This document shows positions 24,942-36,652 of a stretch of 64,000 nt of DNA, one piece after another. This DNA comes from Gnetum montanum. Its lineage: Eukaryota > Streptophyta > Gnetopsida > Gnetales > Gnetaceae. The position numbers and the translations under genes were made by a program. The notes under the pieces are model-generated. The model was given only the letters and a program-made list of their open reading frames with translations, made no database searches and was not told the origin of the DNA. The stretch is from NCBI GenBank assembly GCA_015680685.1, contig MNCI01003613.1, positions 947,861-1,011,860 of the forward strand, written 5' to 3'. The stretch's first letter is position 1. Each line of letters opens with the position of its first letter.

Positions 24942-26498
24942 TGTTGCTACTAAAAATCTTGGTCATTGGAAAAAGCTAGAGATGATCAGTGCAATAGTTC
25001 CCCAACCCCAAATCCCTAGGGCCACTACAAGAAAAATGGAATTTGAGGTACCTTGGCTGATCTAGCAGATCAATGAGGGACTTAGAAAATTCAAAGCGTG
25101 GTGAATGAAATGCAAAACTAATAGTAGATCTAAATAATACATAGATAATAAACAAATTTATTTTGTACAAAAAATCCAAAACTTAAACATTTATTGAGAG
25201 AAAAATAAGGAATAAGTTAGAGAAAATGTGTAGAAATGGTACCTGAATGAATAGCCAAAGGAGGGATTCATTGGTGTAGGAGTTCAAAGCTCATTGAAGC
25301 TAATGCAATCTGCTCCATGATCTAGGTTCTTAGCCACTCCTGATGCTTTCAAACATTCTTGAACTACAATCTCAAATCTACAACATTGGCTATGGTGGAG
25401 GTTGAGAAGTCTGAAAATCTAAGCTACCAAAATGCTCTACACTGGGAGTTGGAAATCCTAGTAGTGCAGTGTGGACCCTTAAAATTCACAAATCCCAAAG
25501 GTTGTTATGAAGCCACAAGGTCATAGGGTATCTACACTAGGTTCAAGAGAATACAAGTGTGAAAACTTGTAAAAAATCTCAAGTGGGTGAGAATGCCCAA
25601 GTGTAGGACTGTGAATAGTTTTATGTGCAAAATTGTGTGTAATTGTCATTGTTGTTGAGTTCCAAAAGTTACTAAAATGCCAAAGTGTTGAACCATGTAA
25701 AATTCTAGAACCTTAAGAAAATTGCTAAACTTGTAAATGGTGTTTAAAGTTCACCTTTATAGGTTCCTGGGCCATGAATGGGGGTACAAAAATGGCTACA
25801 TATTGGTTGTAAAATGGCTACAAAAATGGCTATAAATTAGTTGCCAATTTTAGGTGAGATGGGTGCCCATTTTTGGGGGGTTACTATACATAGTAAGTGC
25901 TTCCCCCCATGGCCATTCTATTTACTATCAATAGTAATCGGGACACACCTTCTATGTTGGAGATGAATCTTCCACATTGAGCTCTCCACCATACTTATTA
26001 TAGTGATTAGTTAGTGTTGAAGTGCATGAAATGATGAATTTTTGCTTTTGTGGCTTCCACGCTTGTGGAAAACTTCCATGCTAAGGGGGAAAGGGTTTTA
26101 GGCCATGCATGATACCTCCACCATGAAAGGAAAAAGTTTCCAAAACCCCCATCATTTCATGGTGGGGGTAGGTGATATTTACCTCCTTGCATGTGCTTCC
26201 ACCATAGAAAAATGTATACCCTCCATAAAAACCATCAAATTACCCTTTCTGGCATTCCAAAAGACATTTTTGATCATCCCAAGCTTAAATATAAACATTA
26301 GTTGACTTTTTTTACCTAGGGAAAGAAGCTTTGATCACCAATGAGGCATTTTTTTAGTTCCAGAAGTATAAAGTATGTGAAATTAATCACTATGGGTCAG
26401 AATTTTCACATTTACAATAACGTTTGGCCTTAGGTTTCATTGGGTGAAATCTACATGATGAAGATTGGCTATAACATGCAAATTTTTATGGTATTTCA
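24942..26498 (-). repeat. Element C 3' LTR
   Basis: About 1,557 bp; + strand ends TGTTGCTACTAAAA...GGTATTTCA. Its 25990-26440 part matches 61345-61798 (the 5' LTR remnant). Ends match the A and B LTR ends. On the minus strand a TATAAAGG box lies near 25761-25755. The U3 holds palindromic TTCCACGC/GTGGAA and GGGGGAA words, also found in C's internal satellite. Confidence 0.82.
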
Positions 26499-26500
26499 AT

Positions 26501-26512
26501 GGCTCCTCTTTG
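26501..26512 (-). promoter_or_regulatory. Element C polypurine tract
   Basis: Minus strand CAAAGAGGAGCC next to the LTR, matching AAAGAGGGGCC in B and A. Confidence 0.75.
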
Positions 26513-26635
26513 TTGGTGCCTGGAGGATTAACTCAAAGGCACAAAAAAGAATACAAAACACCATAGCATATTATAACACTACAATGCATATAGGCCACAT
26601 GGGAATTGAGCTTTCTAGGTTACCAAAGTTGCTAG

Positions 26636-26712
26636 ATTAAGGCTATGGTAGGCCATGGTACCAGTTTAAGGCCCTAGTGGGTTGTGTTACTAGCTTAAAG
26701 TCATAGTAGACC
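26636..26712 (-). repeat. Boundary repeats (iii) of element C
   Basis: Two to three units with ACCAGTTTAAGGCCCTAGTGG and ACTAGCTTAAAGTCATAGTAG (+ strand) follow the end of integrase. There is only about 120 bp from here to the purine tract, against more than 0.9 kb in A and B. Confidence 0.65.
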
Positions 26713-26719
26713 ATTTGAA

Positions 26720-27760
26720 AGCATGCTTACTTGTTAATGATCTATTAGCTACATGTAGTATATCATTAGATAGGAATGATTGACCAGATTAGCCAACTCA
26801 TTCCCATCTATGTTAGCTTTTTTGAATGCTTTGTTTCCATAGTATCTAGTGCTAAGAAAGAGCCCATCCCAATTGCCTTTGATAATTTATTGACTTTAAG
26901 GACTAAGTCACCCTTATTGATCTTGCCTATGTTCAAGTCATGGTGATAATGCCTCTTCTACCTCTCTTGATAGTACTTAATATGAGCAAGCACTTGCATA
27001 CATCACTCTTCCACTAAATCCAAGGCTACTATCAGCAATTCCTTATTCTTCTCATTTTTGATGAAGTCAATCAATGCTACTCAGAGCGATGGCACTTGCA
27101 ACTTAAGAGGTAAAATAACTTTAGAATCATAAAAAATGCTATAAGGGATCATGCCAGTTGCTATGTGATAGATTGTTCTATAAGCCCATAGTGCATGGAC
27201 AAGCTGCTCATGCCACTTTTGCTTGCTATTCTTGAGCATCTTCTTGAGGATGCTAATGATGGCCTTGTTGCCTGCTTTTTATTACCCATTAGCTTGAGGG
27301 TAATAGGGAAATGAGAAAGAATGCTTAATGATTAGGTTATGATAGAAATCCTTAGTTTCTTAGCTACTAAACTGGGATCTAGTATTTGTAACTATGGTTA
27401 TGGGTATACTTAAATGAGATACAATGTTGTCTAGGATAAATTTGCAAAATTATTTAGATTTGATCTTCCTTAGGGGAATAGCCTCAACCCACTTGATAAA
27501 ATATTCAGTTACATTGATGATGAAACTATGTCCTATGGAAGAATTAAGTGTTATAGGTCCAAATATATCCAGCCTCCATCATTGAAATGACCATGTTATC
27601 TGGATTGTATGCAACTTAGTTGGCTATACATGTATAAGATTCCTATGTCACTAGCATGTGTCATACCACTTAACCTTTTGTAGACAATCATTTTCCATAG
27701 GGGGCCAGTAATAGTCTAATCATATAATATTAGAAACCATGGCTCTTAGTCCTATATGTT
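26720..27760 (-). pseudogene. Element C integrase, broken
   Basis: Minus strand. Near 27290-27180 it reads PxANGQAxNKAIISILKKML-like sequence with the WHEQLVHALWAY motif, then IPYSIFYDSKVILPLKLQ-like text, aligned with B 42600-42380. Zinc-binding remnants (C..C near 27660) and the core lie at higher coordinates. Many stops. Confidence 0.7.
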
Positions 27761-29100
27761 CTTCATAAACACCCTTGTGAACCTCCTGTAGGACTATTAT
27801 AGCTTTGATTTTACTTCAACACTTTAGGAGTATGCCATCATAGGAACGTCGACATAATGTGTTGTCACCTATGATGAAATACTACTTTAATCACTTACAT
27901 ATAACATCCTTTTGAGCAGTACTTAAGCATTGTGAGGATTTTCCATGTATAAGGTAACATTTGACATTGTCATACCACTCCTTAGGAGGGGCAGTATGAA
28001 TGATGACTACAAAGGTATCCTCAGTGTTTTATGTGATGGAAGTAGCACAGTCCACAATTAAGATGGGTAACTTGCTAAACACATCTAGTGTCACACTAAG
28101 GGCTAATGTTGCAATTGCATCAACTATAGTGTTTTCATTTTGAAGTACATGTTGGATATAAAATTCTATAAATTATTATAACAATTACTTCCCTAGGTCA
28201 CAGTAAGGTTGTAAGTACTTAACTTTGCATGCATAGACTTTGGTTACTTGGTTAGCCATGAGTTATGAATCACCTTTGATGGCTAGGTATCTAATTCCTA
28301 GGTCATGAGCTACCATCATCCCTCTAATCAAACCCTCATACTTTGCTATGTTTTTGGTACATGGAAACCCAAAATGATAGGCAAAGGATTAGATCTCACT
28401 AGGTGGAAATCTTAAGATGGCAACAACATTAGCCCCATGGGTAGTTGAAGCTTTGTCAAAGTTCATGACCACCTCATAACACTTAGGTACTTGGCTAACT
28501 ATGTTAATATGCTCATTAGGAAGTTTAGGATCTACAGTTGCCTAGTCATTGATAGGTGAAATTGTGAGTTGTACAACTATAGCTCAACCTTTCGTTAAGG
28601 ACAAAGAGATGTAACAAAGCTGAAATTCCACAATTTTGGCTTTCCATTGGTCTATATGACTACTTTCATAAATGTTGGCCATTATGGCTCTAAGTATGTT
28701 GTCCTTGAAAATCATGTTGACTTGGCTTCTGAAGAGGTAGTACCTCGACTTCTTCAGTGAGAATACTAGTGCTAGATAATACTTCTCGACATTAGTGTAT
28801 CAGGTCCTATGGGTAACTAACCCATGGATAAAGTAGCATATAAGCATTTTTACTTCATCATCACATTTCTAATAGAGTAGAGAGGTAATGGATGTATTAG
28901 AGATGATAAGAAAAATGTAAAATGGTTTACCCTCTTACAAAGGATATACTCTCAATAGTTGTGTTAATTCTTGCTTAAGTTTCTTAAAGGCCTCTTGGCA
29001 TGGAGCTGTCCACTCATAGTGAACTCATTTCTTAAGTAGGTGTTGCATGGGCTTTAACTTATCCATAATTCAAACAATAAACCTACGAATAAATTATGAT
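27761..29100 (-). pseudogene. Element C tandem RNase H domains, broken
   Basis: Minus strand. The archaeal-type RNase H covers about 28090-28460, with FDKASTTHGANVVAIL-like and NENTIVDAIATLA-like remnants. The first RNase H lies at about 28560-29100, with VEKYYLALVFSLKK-like sequence. Same order as in A and B. Confidence 0.65.
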
Positions 29101-30242
29101 CTACCGTGTAATACTTAAAGCTTTTTAAGGTTGGTAGGTGTTGCTAATTTGGATATGGCCTTAATCTTATTAAGATTAACATGTATCCCTACTTTAGAGA
29201 CTACAAGGCCAAGCATCTTATCCGTCTTAACATCGAACATGCACTTCTTAGTATTGAGCCTAAGCTCGTATTTGAAGCAACATTTAAGCACAAGATCTAG
29301 GTCATTAGCATGGTCATTGTCTATCTTGGACTTCATGATTATGTCATCTAGTTAATCATTAAGCAAACCTAGTGTGTAATCATAAAAGATATAGGTCATG
29401 GCTTTGCAATGTGTTGCTTCGACATTCTTAAGGTCAATGGGCATCCTAGTATAGTAAAAGGTACCTCATGGGGTCATGAAGGTCATGCATAGTTGGTGCT
29501 TTAGGTTGATCCTAATTTGGTTATATCTTGAGAATCCATCCATAAAGGACAACAAGGCATGTTCGATCATAGTATTGATAAGTTGATTAATACTATGCAA
29601 AGGGAAGTCATCCTTGATAGCTGCATTATTTAGGTTTCAAAAATTGATGCAAATATGAATACTCTCATTTTTCTTAGGGACAATCACTATGTTGGATATC
29701 TAGTCTATGTAGTCAACAACCATAATTAAACTTGCTTGGTAGAGCTTTGAGATTTCATTACGAACTATCAAGGCCAAATCAAGTCTAATTTTGCATACTT
29801 TTTGCTTAATTGGTCTAATGCTAGGGTCTAGTATGATGTTGTGATGGACTAGACATGGGTCTAGGCTTGGCATATCTTCATATGACTAGGTAAATGTCTT
29901 AATGTTTCTTTATAAGACCTTGGTGATGTCTTGAGAATATTGAAGCTCTAGTGAGGAAATTAATTTAAGGGTTTTTAGGGTTTTCTTCTCATCATTATGT
30001 GTTGTGATAGGAACCTTAAATAGAAAGTATTTGGTTTTGACTAGGCTTTTAGGCCATTCTAGATGTTTTTCTATTGAGGCTATGTGGTCCAAAAGACTCT
30101 TAGGCTTAAGATCTAGGAAATCAAGATTAATATATCGTTCAACATCATGGTGAGGTCCATGTAGATACATAGGCAAGCAGATTTGCTCCCAAGTATTGAT
30201 ACTTTGATCCTGCATGTCAACCAAAAGCATATTAAGTGTCAC
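29101..30242 (-). pseudogene. Element C reverse transcriptase and pre-RT segment, broken
   Basis: Minus strand. 30242-29910 holds the pre-RT segment (DVERYINLDFLDLKPKS, ITTHNDEKKTLKTLKLI). 29336-29115 holds KCCFKYELRLNTKKCMFDVK and LGLVVSKVGIHVN, matching B. The RT palm lies between, in broken frames. Confidence 0.78.
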
Positions 30243-30429
30243 ATGGGTAAAAGTGAATAAATAATATTAAAATGTTCTAAAATTATGCAAATACATGTAA
30301 ATCTAGGGCAACAAGGTCATCTAAGATCATTAATAGGGTGACAACAAGAAAACAAAGTGTAATAAGTGTAAAATAAAGGGCAAACTAAAGTAAAGCATAA
30401 GGATCAAGGCTACAAATGGTTACCAAAGG

Positions 30430-30730
30430 CCATGATTTTTCCAATTTTAGGCCTTAGTAGGCCATGATGCTTGTTTAGAGTCTTGGTGTAATATGATGCC
30501 AATTCAAGGCCTTAGTGGACCATGATGCTAGTTTAGAGTCTTGGTGGACTATGATGCTAGTTTAAGGCCTTAGCAAGCCATGGTGCCAGTTTAGAGTCTT
30601 GATAGACTATGATGCTAGTTTAAGGCCTTAGTGGGCCATGGTGCTAGTTTAGAGTCTTGATGAACTATGATGCCAATTTAAGGCCTTAGTAGGTCATGGT
30701 CATATGGTGTCAAATGGTGGTCAGGGAACA
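30430..30730 (-). repeat. Boundary repeats (ii) of element C, about six units
   Basis: Tandem units of about 50 bp (+ strand GATGCTAGTTTAGAGTC alternating with TTTAAGGCCTTAGTGG), between RT and the antisense gene, at the same place as 7430-7745 in A. Confidence 0.85.
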
Positions 30731-31019
30731 TCAAACCCCACTATTTGATACAATTTAAAGGATAAAAAGGTAGATAAAGCTATAATAGGGCAAATAAAGA
30801 ACACATAAGGCTATATAAATGTCATTAAAGGTCAACAAACAAGACAAAACATTATGTAATAAGGAAAAAATCAAGCATAACAGGCCATATATGATAAAAT
30901 TTGGCTAATATATGTAAACATGGTGAGGGTTTTTCAATTTTAGGCCTTAGTAGGCCATGTTTTAAGGCTGTGAGGCTATTAGGTAAGTCCAAGAATCAAT
31001 TAGGGCTATTTGGACCCAA

Positions 31020-34000
31020 AACTCAAGTGTTTTGAGGCTTCTACACTAGGCTTAGTGTGGAAATAGGGACCCTTAGTATGAAAAGCAAGGAAAATAGGTT
31101 TTGGGATACTCAAATGTCTAAAATTGAGGTTCAATGACATTTCCAAGGTAGTGTAGGATCAAATCCATGGAAATTGGACACTTGTAAAGGAAAAAAAGTA
31201 GGTTTGCAAGCCTTCTCCCATTGTTTCCACACTAGCTAGTGTGGAAGAAAGGGGGCTTAGCATGGAAAACCAAAATTCAAGTAAAAATGAGATCAAACAT
31301 GTTCAAATAGATAGCTATATCCTAGATCTAGAACTTGTGCATTTTCTGACTTTGTTTCGAGGCAATTTGAGGCAATTTTGAGCATGGGATGTGTCAAAAT
31401 GGCTTCCCCATTTTTCCATGCTGAGCATAGTATCCAAAACATGGAAAAATAGGGGAAAACTTGTTTTATGAATTCAGAGTAATTTAGGAGAACTTTGATG
31501 AGGTTTCTAGGGCTCTAGGGCTATAGGCTTTGATTTTGCAAGTTTCTAGCTAATTTTGGCCATGTTTGAAGGTTGTTTAAGGGTAGATAAGGTCCTCCTT
31601 CATATTTCTAGACTATGGGAGTTACTCTAGCATGTACGAATAGGGGGAATGAGTTTTGGAAGAAGAAATAAGGTCATATAAAAAACATCTTAAGGTTATG
31701 AAGTCTTGGGCTTCTTCAATGTAGATTTTTGGCTTCTTAGAGTGTCATGTTGCAACCAAAAGTGGAAAGTAGCTTTCTCCCCTTGTTTCCATGCTAGAAA
31801 AGTTACTCTAGCATGGAAGAAGTAAGAATCATAGATCTAGACCAATTTGGATCATAATCAACCATGCATGTTATCTTTCAGAGTTATGAGGGCCAAGGGC
31901 TATGGCTCCATGTCAAAATTTAGCAGGTTTGAGCATTCCTAAGTGAGTTTTTAGCTTCCCCCTTTTTCCACGCTCGGGATGTAGAGATCAACATGGAAAA
32001 ATAGGGGGAATCAATTTTTGGCCACCTAGGATCAGTCTTGGGAAGTTTAAGTGCTCCAATGGTTGTTGCTAGGATTCTAGAATGCATAAAAGGCCATTTA
32101 ATGTCATTTTGAGGTGTTTAGGAGCCATAAAAAAGTTTTCCCTTGAGTTTCCACATTGAGGATACTATCCTTAACATGGAAAAAGGGATCCCTAGCATGG
32201 AAGAATAATGCATCGTAGGTCTAGACTGATCTTGACCTCTGGGGCTACCAGGGTCGAGGACTAGGGTTTCATGTCAAGTTTTTGTATTTTTGGGTATTTC
32301 TAAGCATTTGTTTAGGATTCCCCCCTTTTTTCCACATTGGGACTAGAATGCTTAGATCATTTTTTTGCCTTTTAACATTAGTTTCTTGAAGTTTGGAGGC
32401 TCTAGAGGATGTCAGCAAGGTCCTAGAGCACATGCAAGTTCAATTAATGTTATTTTAAGGTATTTATGAATCCCAAATGAGTCTCTCCCCTAATTTCCAT
32501 GCTAAGAAGCATGTGGGGTCAGGGGGGAGAGGGAGGATCCTCATTGTGGAAACACTATAAAACTTAGATTTAGCCTAATTTTAACCTCAATCACCCATGC
32601 ATGTCTGCTTCCGGGGCTACCAAGATCAAAGACTGGGGTTTAGAGTCAAAACTAGTTAGTTGGGAAGTTTTTTAGGTGGGTTTAAAGCTTTTCCCTCTTT
32701 TTCCATTCTAGGGATGGTATGCCCAACGTGGAAAACTAGGGGGAAATATATTTTCACCTTCTTGCATCATTTTTGATCATGCATGTAGGTCTCTGATATT
32801 GCTAGTGATAATGGTCGATGCTTGGTGCTAAAATTTTGCTATTTTGAAAGTTGATGAATGGTTTTTGAGCTTTAACCTCTTTTTCGATGCTAGGGCTTCT
32901 AGGCTTGATGTGGAAAATTGGGAGGAAAGTATTTTGATTATTTGTGCTAACTCCTGGTCAAGCATGTAGGCTTCTAAGGTTGTTATTTTTTATTGTTGAT
33001 ACCTGATATCAAAATTTGGCTATTTCAAAGGTCATTAGGGAATTTCTATTCTTCTCCCTTTTTGTCCATACTGGAGCTATCATGCCTAGTGTGGGAAATT
33101 TTGGGGAAGGGCTTTTTAGCTTTTTATGGTCAATATAGCTATGCATGAGTGTTCACAGGGTCACTAATATTGGCCATAAATGTCTAAGGTTAAAATTTGG
33201 TTATTTTGAAGGCTGTGAGGGGATTTTCAAACTTCCTCCCTTTTTCCACACTGAGGGTGGCAGGCTTAGTGTAGAAGAGGTTTCACTTAGTGAAGAAAGT
33301 TAGATCTAGGTAAAATTGATAGTCAATCAACCATGCATATCAATATTTTGGGTTGTTAATGTTGATGATTAATGCTAGGTGTGAAGATTTAATTATTTAG
33401 AGGCTTTTAAGTATCTCATGAAATCCACCCCATTTCTTCCATGTTGAGCATGGTAGCCCTAGTATGGATGAGAAGGGGATGACAATTTTGTACCATATTT
33501 GATGACTTTTGGGGCTTTTAGAAGCTCTGGAGGATTCTAGTAGGGTCTATGGATCACTAGGCTTTGAAAAATGGCTACTTGATAGCTAATTTAGATCAAT
33601 TTTGACTTTCCTTCATCTATCCATGGTAAGGATGAGAAGCTTCACATGGAAGAAGTCTCCCATAGTGTGAAAAACACCAAATCCTAGATTTTAACTAATT
33701 TGACTAGTTTTTCCTAGGTTTGGTGTGGTTTCGAGGCTGCTAGAGATGCTTAGAGGGGTTCTAGGTCATGTGGGGCTCATTTTAGGATCAAACATGGGCT
33801 AGATGGGTGTTTGGATATAAGAGTGGTGTTCTCCACCTTCTTCCATGCCAAGATTTATTGACCCAGTGTGGAAACCCATGGTGTCTAGCTTTGTTCATGT
33901 CTCACCGACTTTTGGGAACTTGAGGTTGAAAAAGGTAAGTTTAGATTACCAAAAGTAGCAAAATATTTGTATTTTGATGATTTTGCAACATAGGAGGCAT

Positions 34001-34060
34001 GTTTCCACATTGGGCATGGTATTCTCTATGTAGATGCATGGGGGTTAAGGTTGGCATAAG
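31020..34060. repeat. Hairpin satellite of about 184-bp period inside element C
   Basis: About 17 degenerate units. Each is anchored by an inverted repeat of the form CCCTTTTTCCATGC...CATGGAAAAATAGGGGG. Hairpins start near 31039, 31225, 31404, 31590, 31775, 31955, 32135, 32320, 32487, 32690, 32870, 33055, 33237, 33430, 33605, 33838 and 33988, mostly 175-193 bp apart. The one at 31225-31246 is a perfect 22-bp palindrome. No coding frame is supported. A and B lack it at the same place. Confidence 0.8.
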
Positions 34061-34611
34061 GTTTTAAGTGTCAAAATTAGTAAAAATCTCAATGTTGATG
34101 TCATTTTTGGCCAAGAGGGAAGGCATAGAAGGGGCACACAATCTAATAATTTTAAAATTTTGAAAAGTGAAGTTGTTTTTCACCTAAAATTAATGTGAAC
34201 TAGAATTTCCCTACTTTTCACTTCAGTGTACTTATAGTTATGGTGCATTGAATTAGGTGTTGGGATTTCAAGTTGTGTGTTTATATTTTAGATGAGTTTT
34301 ATATGATAATTTTTGCATCAAAAATATCGTTCTATAATGAAAACACATTGTAGGAGAGCTTTGGAAGAGGTTCTTGTGGTAGCAGCAATCATTTTTTGGC
34401 ATGGAAACCTCTCATTTTTCTCATAGCCAGCGTTGATCTCTCATCCTTGTCAGTTTTTAGCCATTCCCAATGTTGAGCTTACCATGACATCAAAGAAATG
34501 AGGGGGAAAGAGCCAAAACCCTATGATTCATAAGGTGGATGAATGTGCCCAAGATCCAGAAGAAGTACTTGGGTCCACATCCATTTAGGATTCTTTTGTT
34601 GCTACTCCATG

Positions 34612-36652
34612 GTAGGTAGTTCTACCTATTTTTGCCTTTGTTTCTTATGGTTTTTCTAGTTTTTTGCCTCCTTTATGTTAAGGCCATTTTTTCTAGATTA
34701 CTGTAGTGGAGGGATTAAAATGGAATTTTGATGAAATCCCACCTCCTATTTTTGTTGCTTCCATGTAGATCTATGGTCGTTTCATTGCCTTAGCTTTTGC
34801 AGATTTGATTTTGAAAATAGGGCTTACTCTTTCATGCTTTTCTTCCAAAATTTTGGGTTGTGGCCATTTTTTTTCATATCTAGGCCTTAGGATTTGTTAA
34901 AATTAAATTTCAATAAAATCGTATCTTATTATTTTGGTGTAAATTTTAATGGGTTTCAATGGTTTTGGCTATTTCGATTGTTTCCATGGCTATATGAAAT
35001 CTAGGTTTTGATGTTGTTGATATTTTGGCATGAAAAAGCAAGTAATGTTGTGTATTTTTTCTTAGGATAACGATTGCACATTTTTGAAATTGAAGGTTCT
35101 AGGTTCATAGCCCTTCATTTAGGTTTTCTAATGGATTTTTCATCATTTAATTTGGATTCGTAATGATGAAGTGTTTTCCTAACATTATGTAGTTAGGTTG
35201 TTTGTGTAGCCTTTGTAATTTCATGTAATTTTGTAAATTATTTTTAAAGAAATGACAAAGGTTATGCGTATTTTCTAGTTATGGAAAAGTAGGCTTTGGC
35301 TTCATCTTTCCAATAGAGGTGGAATCACTCTGATTGGACTTAAAATGAATTTTCAACAATTTTTTTTACTAATCATGAGTAATAAAGATGTTTGTGTCAT
35401 TTTTAGATTATTGTTCAAATTGACAAATTGTTCTTGCATAAACCGAAAATATTTTGAAATTTTTTAGAGCATGGGTATTTAGGGCTTAATTTAAGCTTTC
35501 AAATGGTGTAGAATCACTCTGTTTGGACCTCAAATAAATTTTTGGCAAAATTTTTACCAACCTTGCATGAAAAGGGGTAAATGTTTATGATTGTAGTTTT
35601 GGCTAAATTGTTTCATGTTTCATGGATACATGGCTATACTTTTTCTATTTTAATATTCATGACTATAAGGTTCATAATTTCAAGTTTCGTTTCATGGTGT
35701 ACTCACTAAAATTGAAGTATAAATAAATTTTTAACAAGTTATTTGGTTATCGCTGTTTGAACAAGGTGAAATCATGGATGTAATACTTTATAATTTTTGA
35801 GACAAAAGTGATTGATATGTAAAAATAATGCTTAATTTTGTTTTTTTAAGAAGGGTAAAACCTTTTTTATTTTTAGCAACCTTTTACTATGGCTACATGG
35901 TTTTTTCTAAGTTTATGATGCTTTTTCTAAATTTGTGCATAGTGTAGATGCTTCTTCCAAATTTATGCATATCTTGCATAATTTAGATGTTTTTCCTAAA
36001 CTTATGCTTGCTCTTTTTTTTCCTTAATTTCATGCATAATTTAAATGCTATTTTCTAAATTTATGCATAACTTGCATGTTTATTTTTAAATTTATACATA
36101 ATTTAGATGCTTTTTCTAAATTTATGCAAAATTTAGACTAAGACTTAGTTTTGGACTATAAAATTTTGGCTATAAAGGCTATAAAATATAGTAACAATGC
36201 TTTTATGGAATTTCTTAAGCTAATTTAACTAAACATCTAAGAGCTTTTTATAGAGGCTAATTTCACCTATGACTTAGGAAGTTTTTCCTAAAGTTATTAA
36301 GAAAGTCTAATTGGTCATGATGTAAGGTTATGCAAGGTTGTAATAATGTTTTCATGTGGAATTGCTTATACTAATTTAGAAAAAGAAACATCTTAGAGCT
36401 TTTTACAAAGGCTAATTTCACCTCCAACTAGATGTTTTATCTAAATTTTCTAAGTAACTCTAATAGGTCATAATTTTTTTTCTTTGAAAGGTTGTAATAA
36501 TGCTTTTTCTTGGTGGAATTTCTTAGGCTAATTTAGATAAACACCTTAGAGCTTTTTACATAGGCCAATTTCACCTCCAACTAGGATGTTTTTTGTAAGT
36601 TTGTTAAGAAATTTCAATCAATCATAATTTTTTTGTGCTTTGCTTCACATAG
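34612..36652. repeat. Intron 1 of C antisense gene with three kinds of tandem repeat
   Basis: Four degenerate units of about 190 bp start near 35094, 35287, 35483 and 35670 (landmark: a pyrimidine stretch then TGGTGTAGAATCACTC). A short AT-rich repeat TTTCTAAATTTATGCATAA runs 35920-36130. Three units of about 150 bp begin near 36192, 36342 and 36498 (landmark GAGCTTTTTACA...TTTCACCTCCAACTAG). No gene seen. Confidence 0.65.

Noticed and set aside
26105-26640. Two 66-residue + strand ORFs at the C LTR
   Set aside because: The first lies inside the LTR and the second spans the LTR/purine-tract border; no counterpart in A or B.
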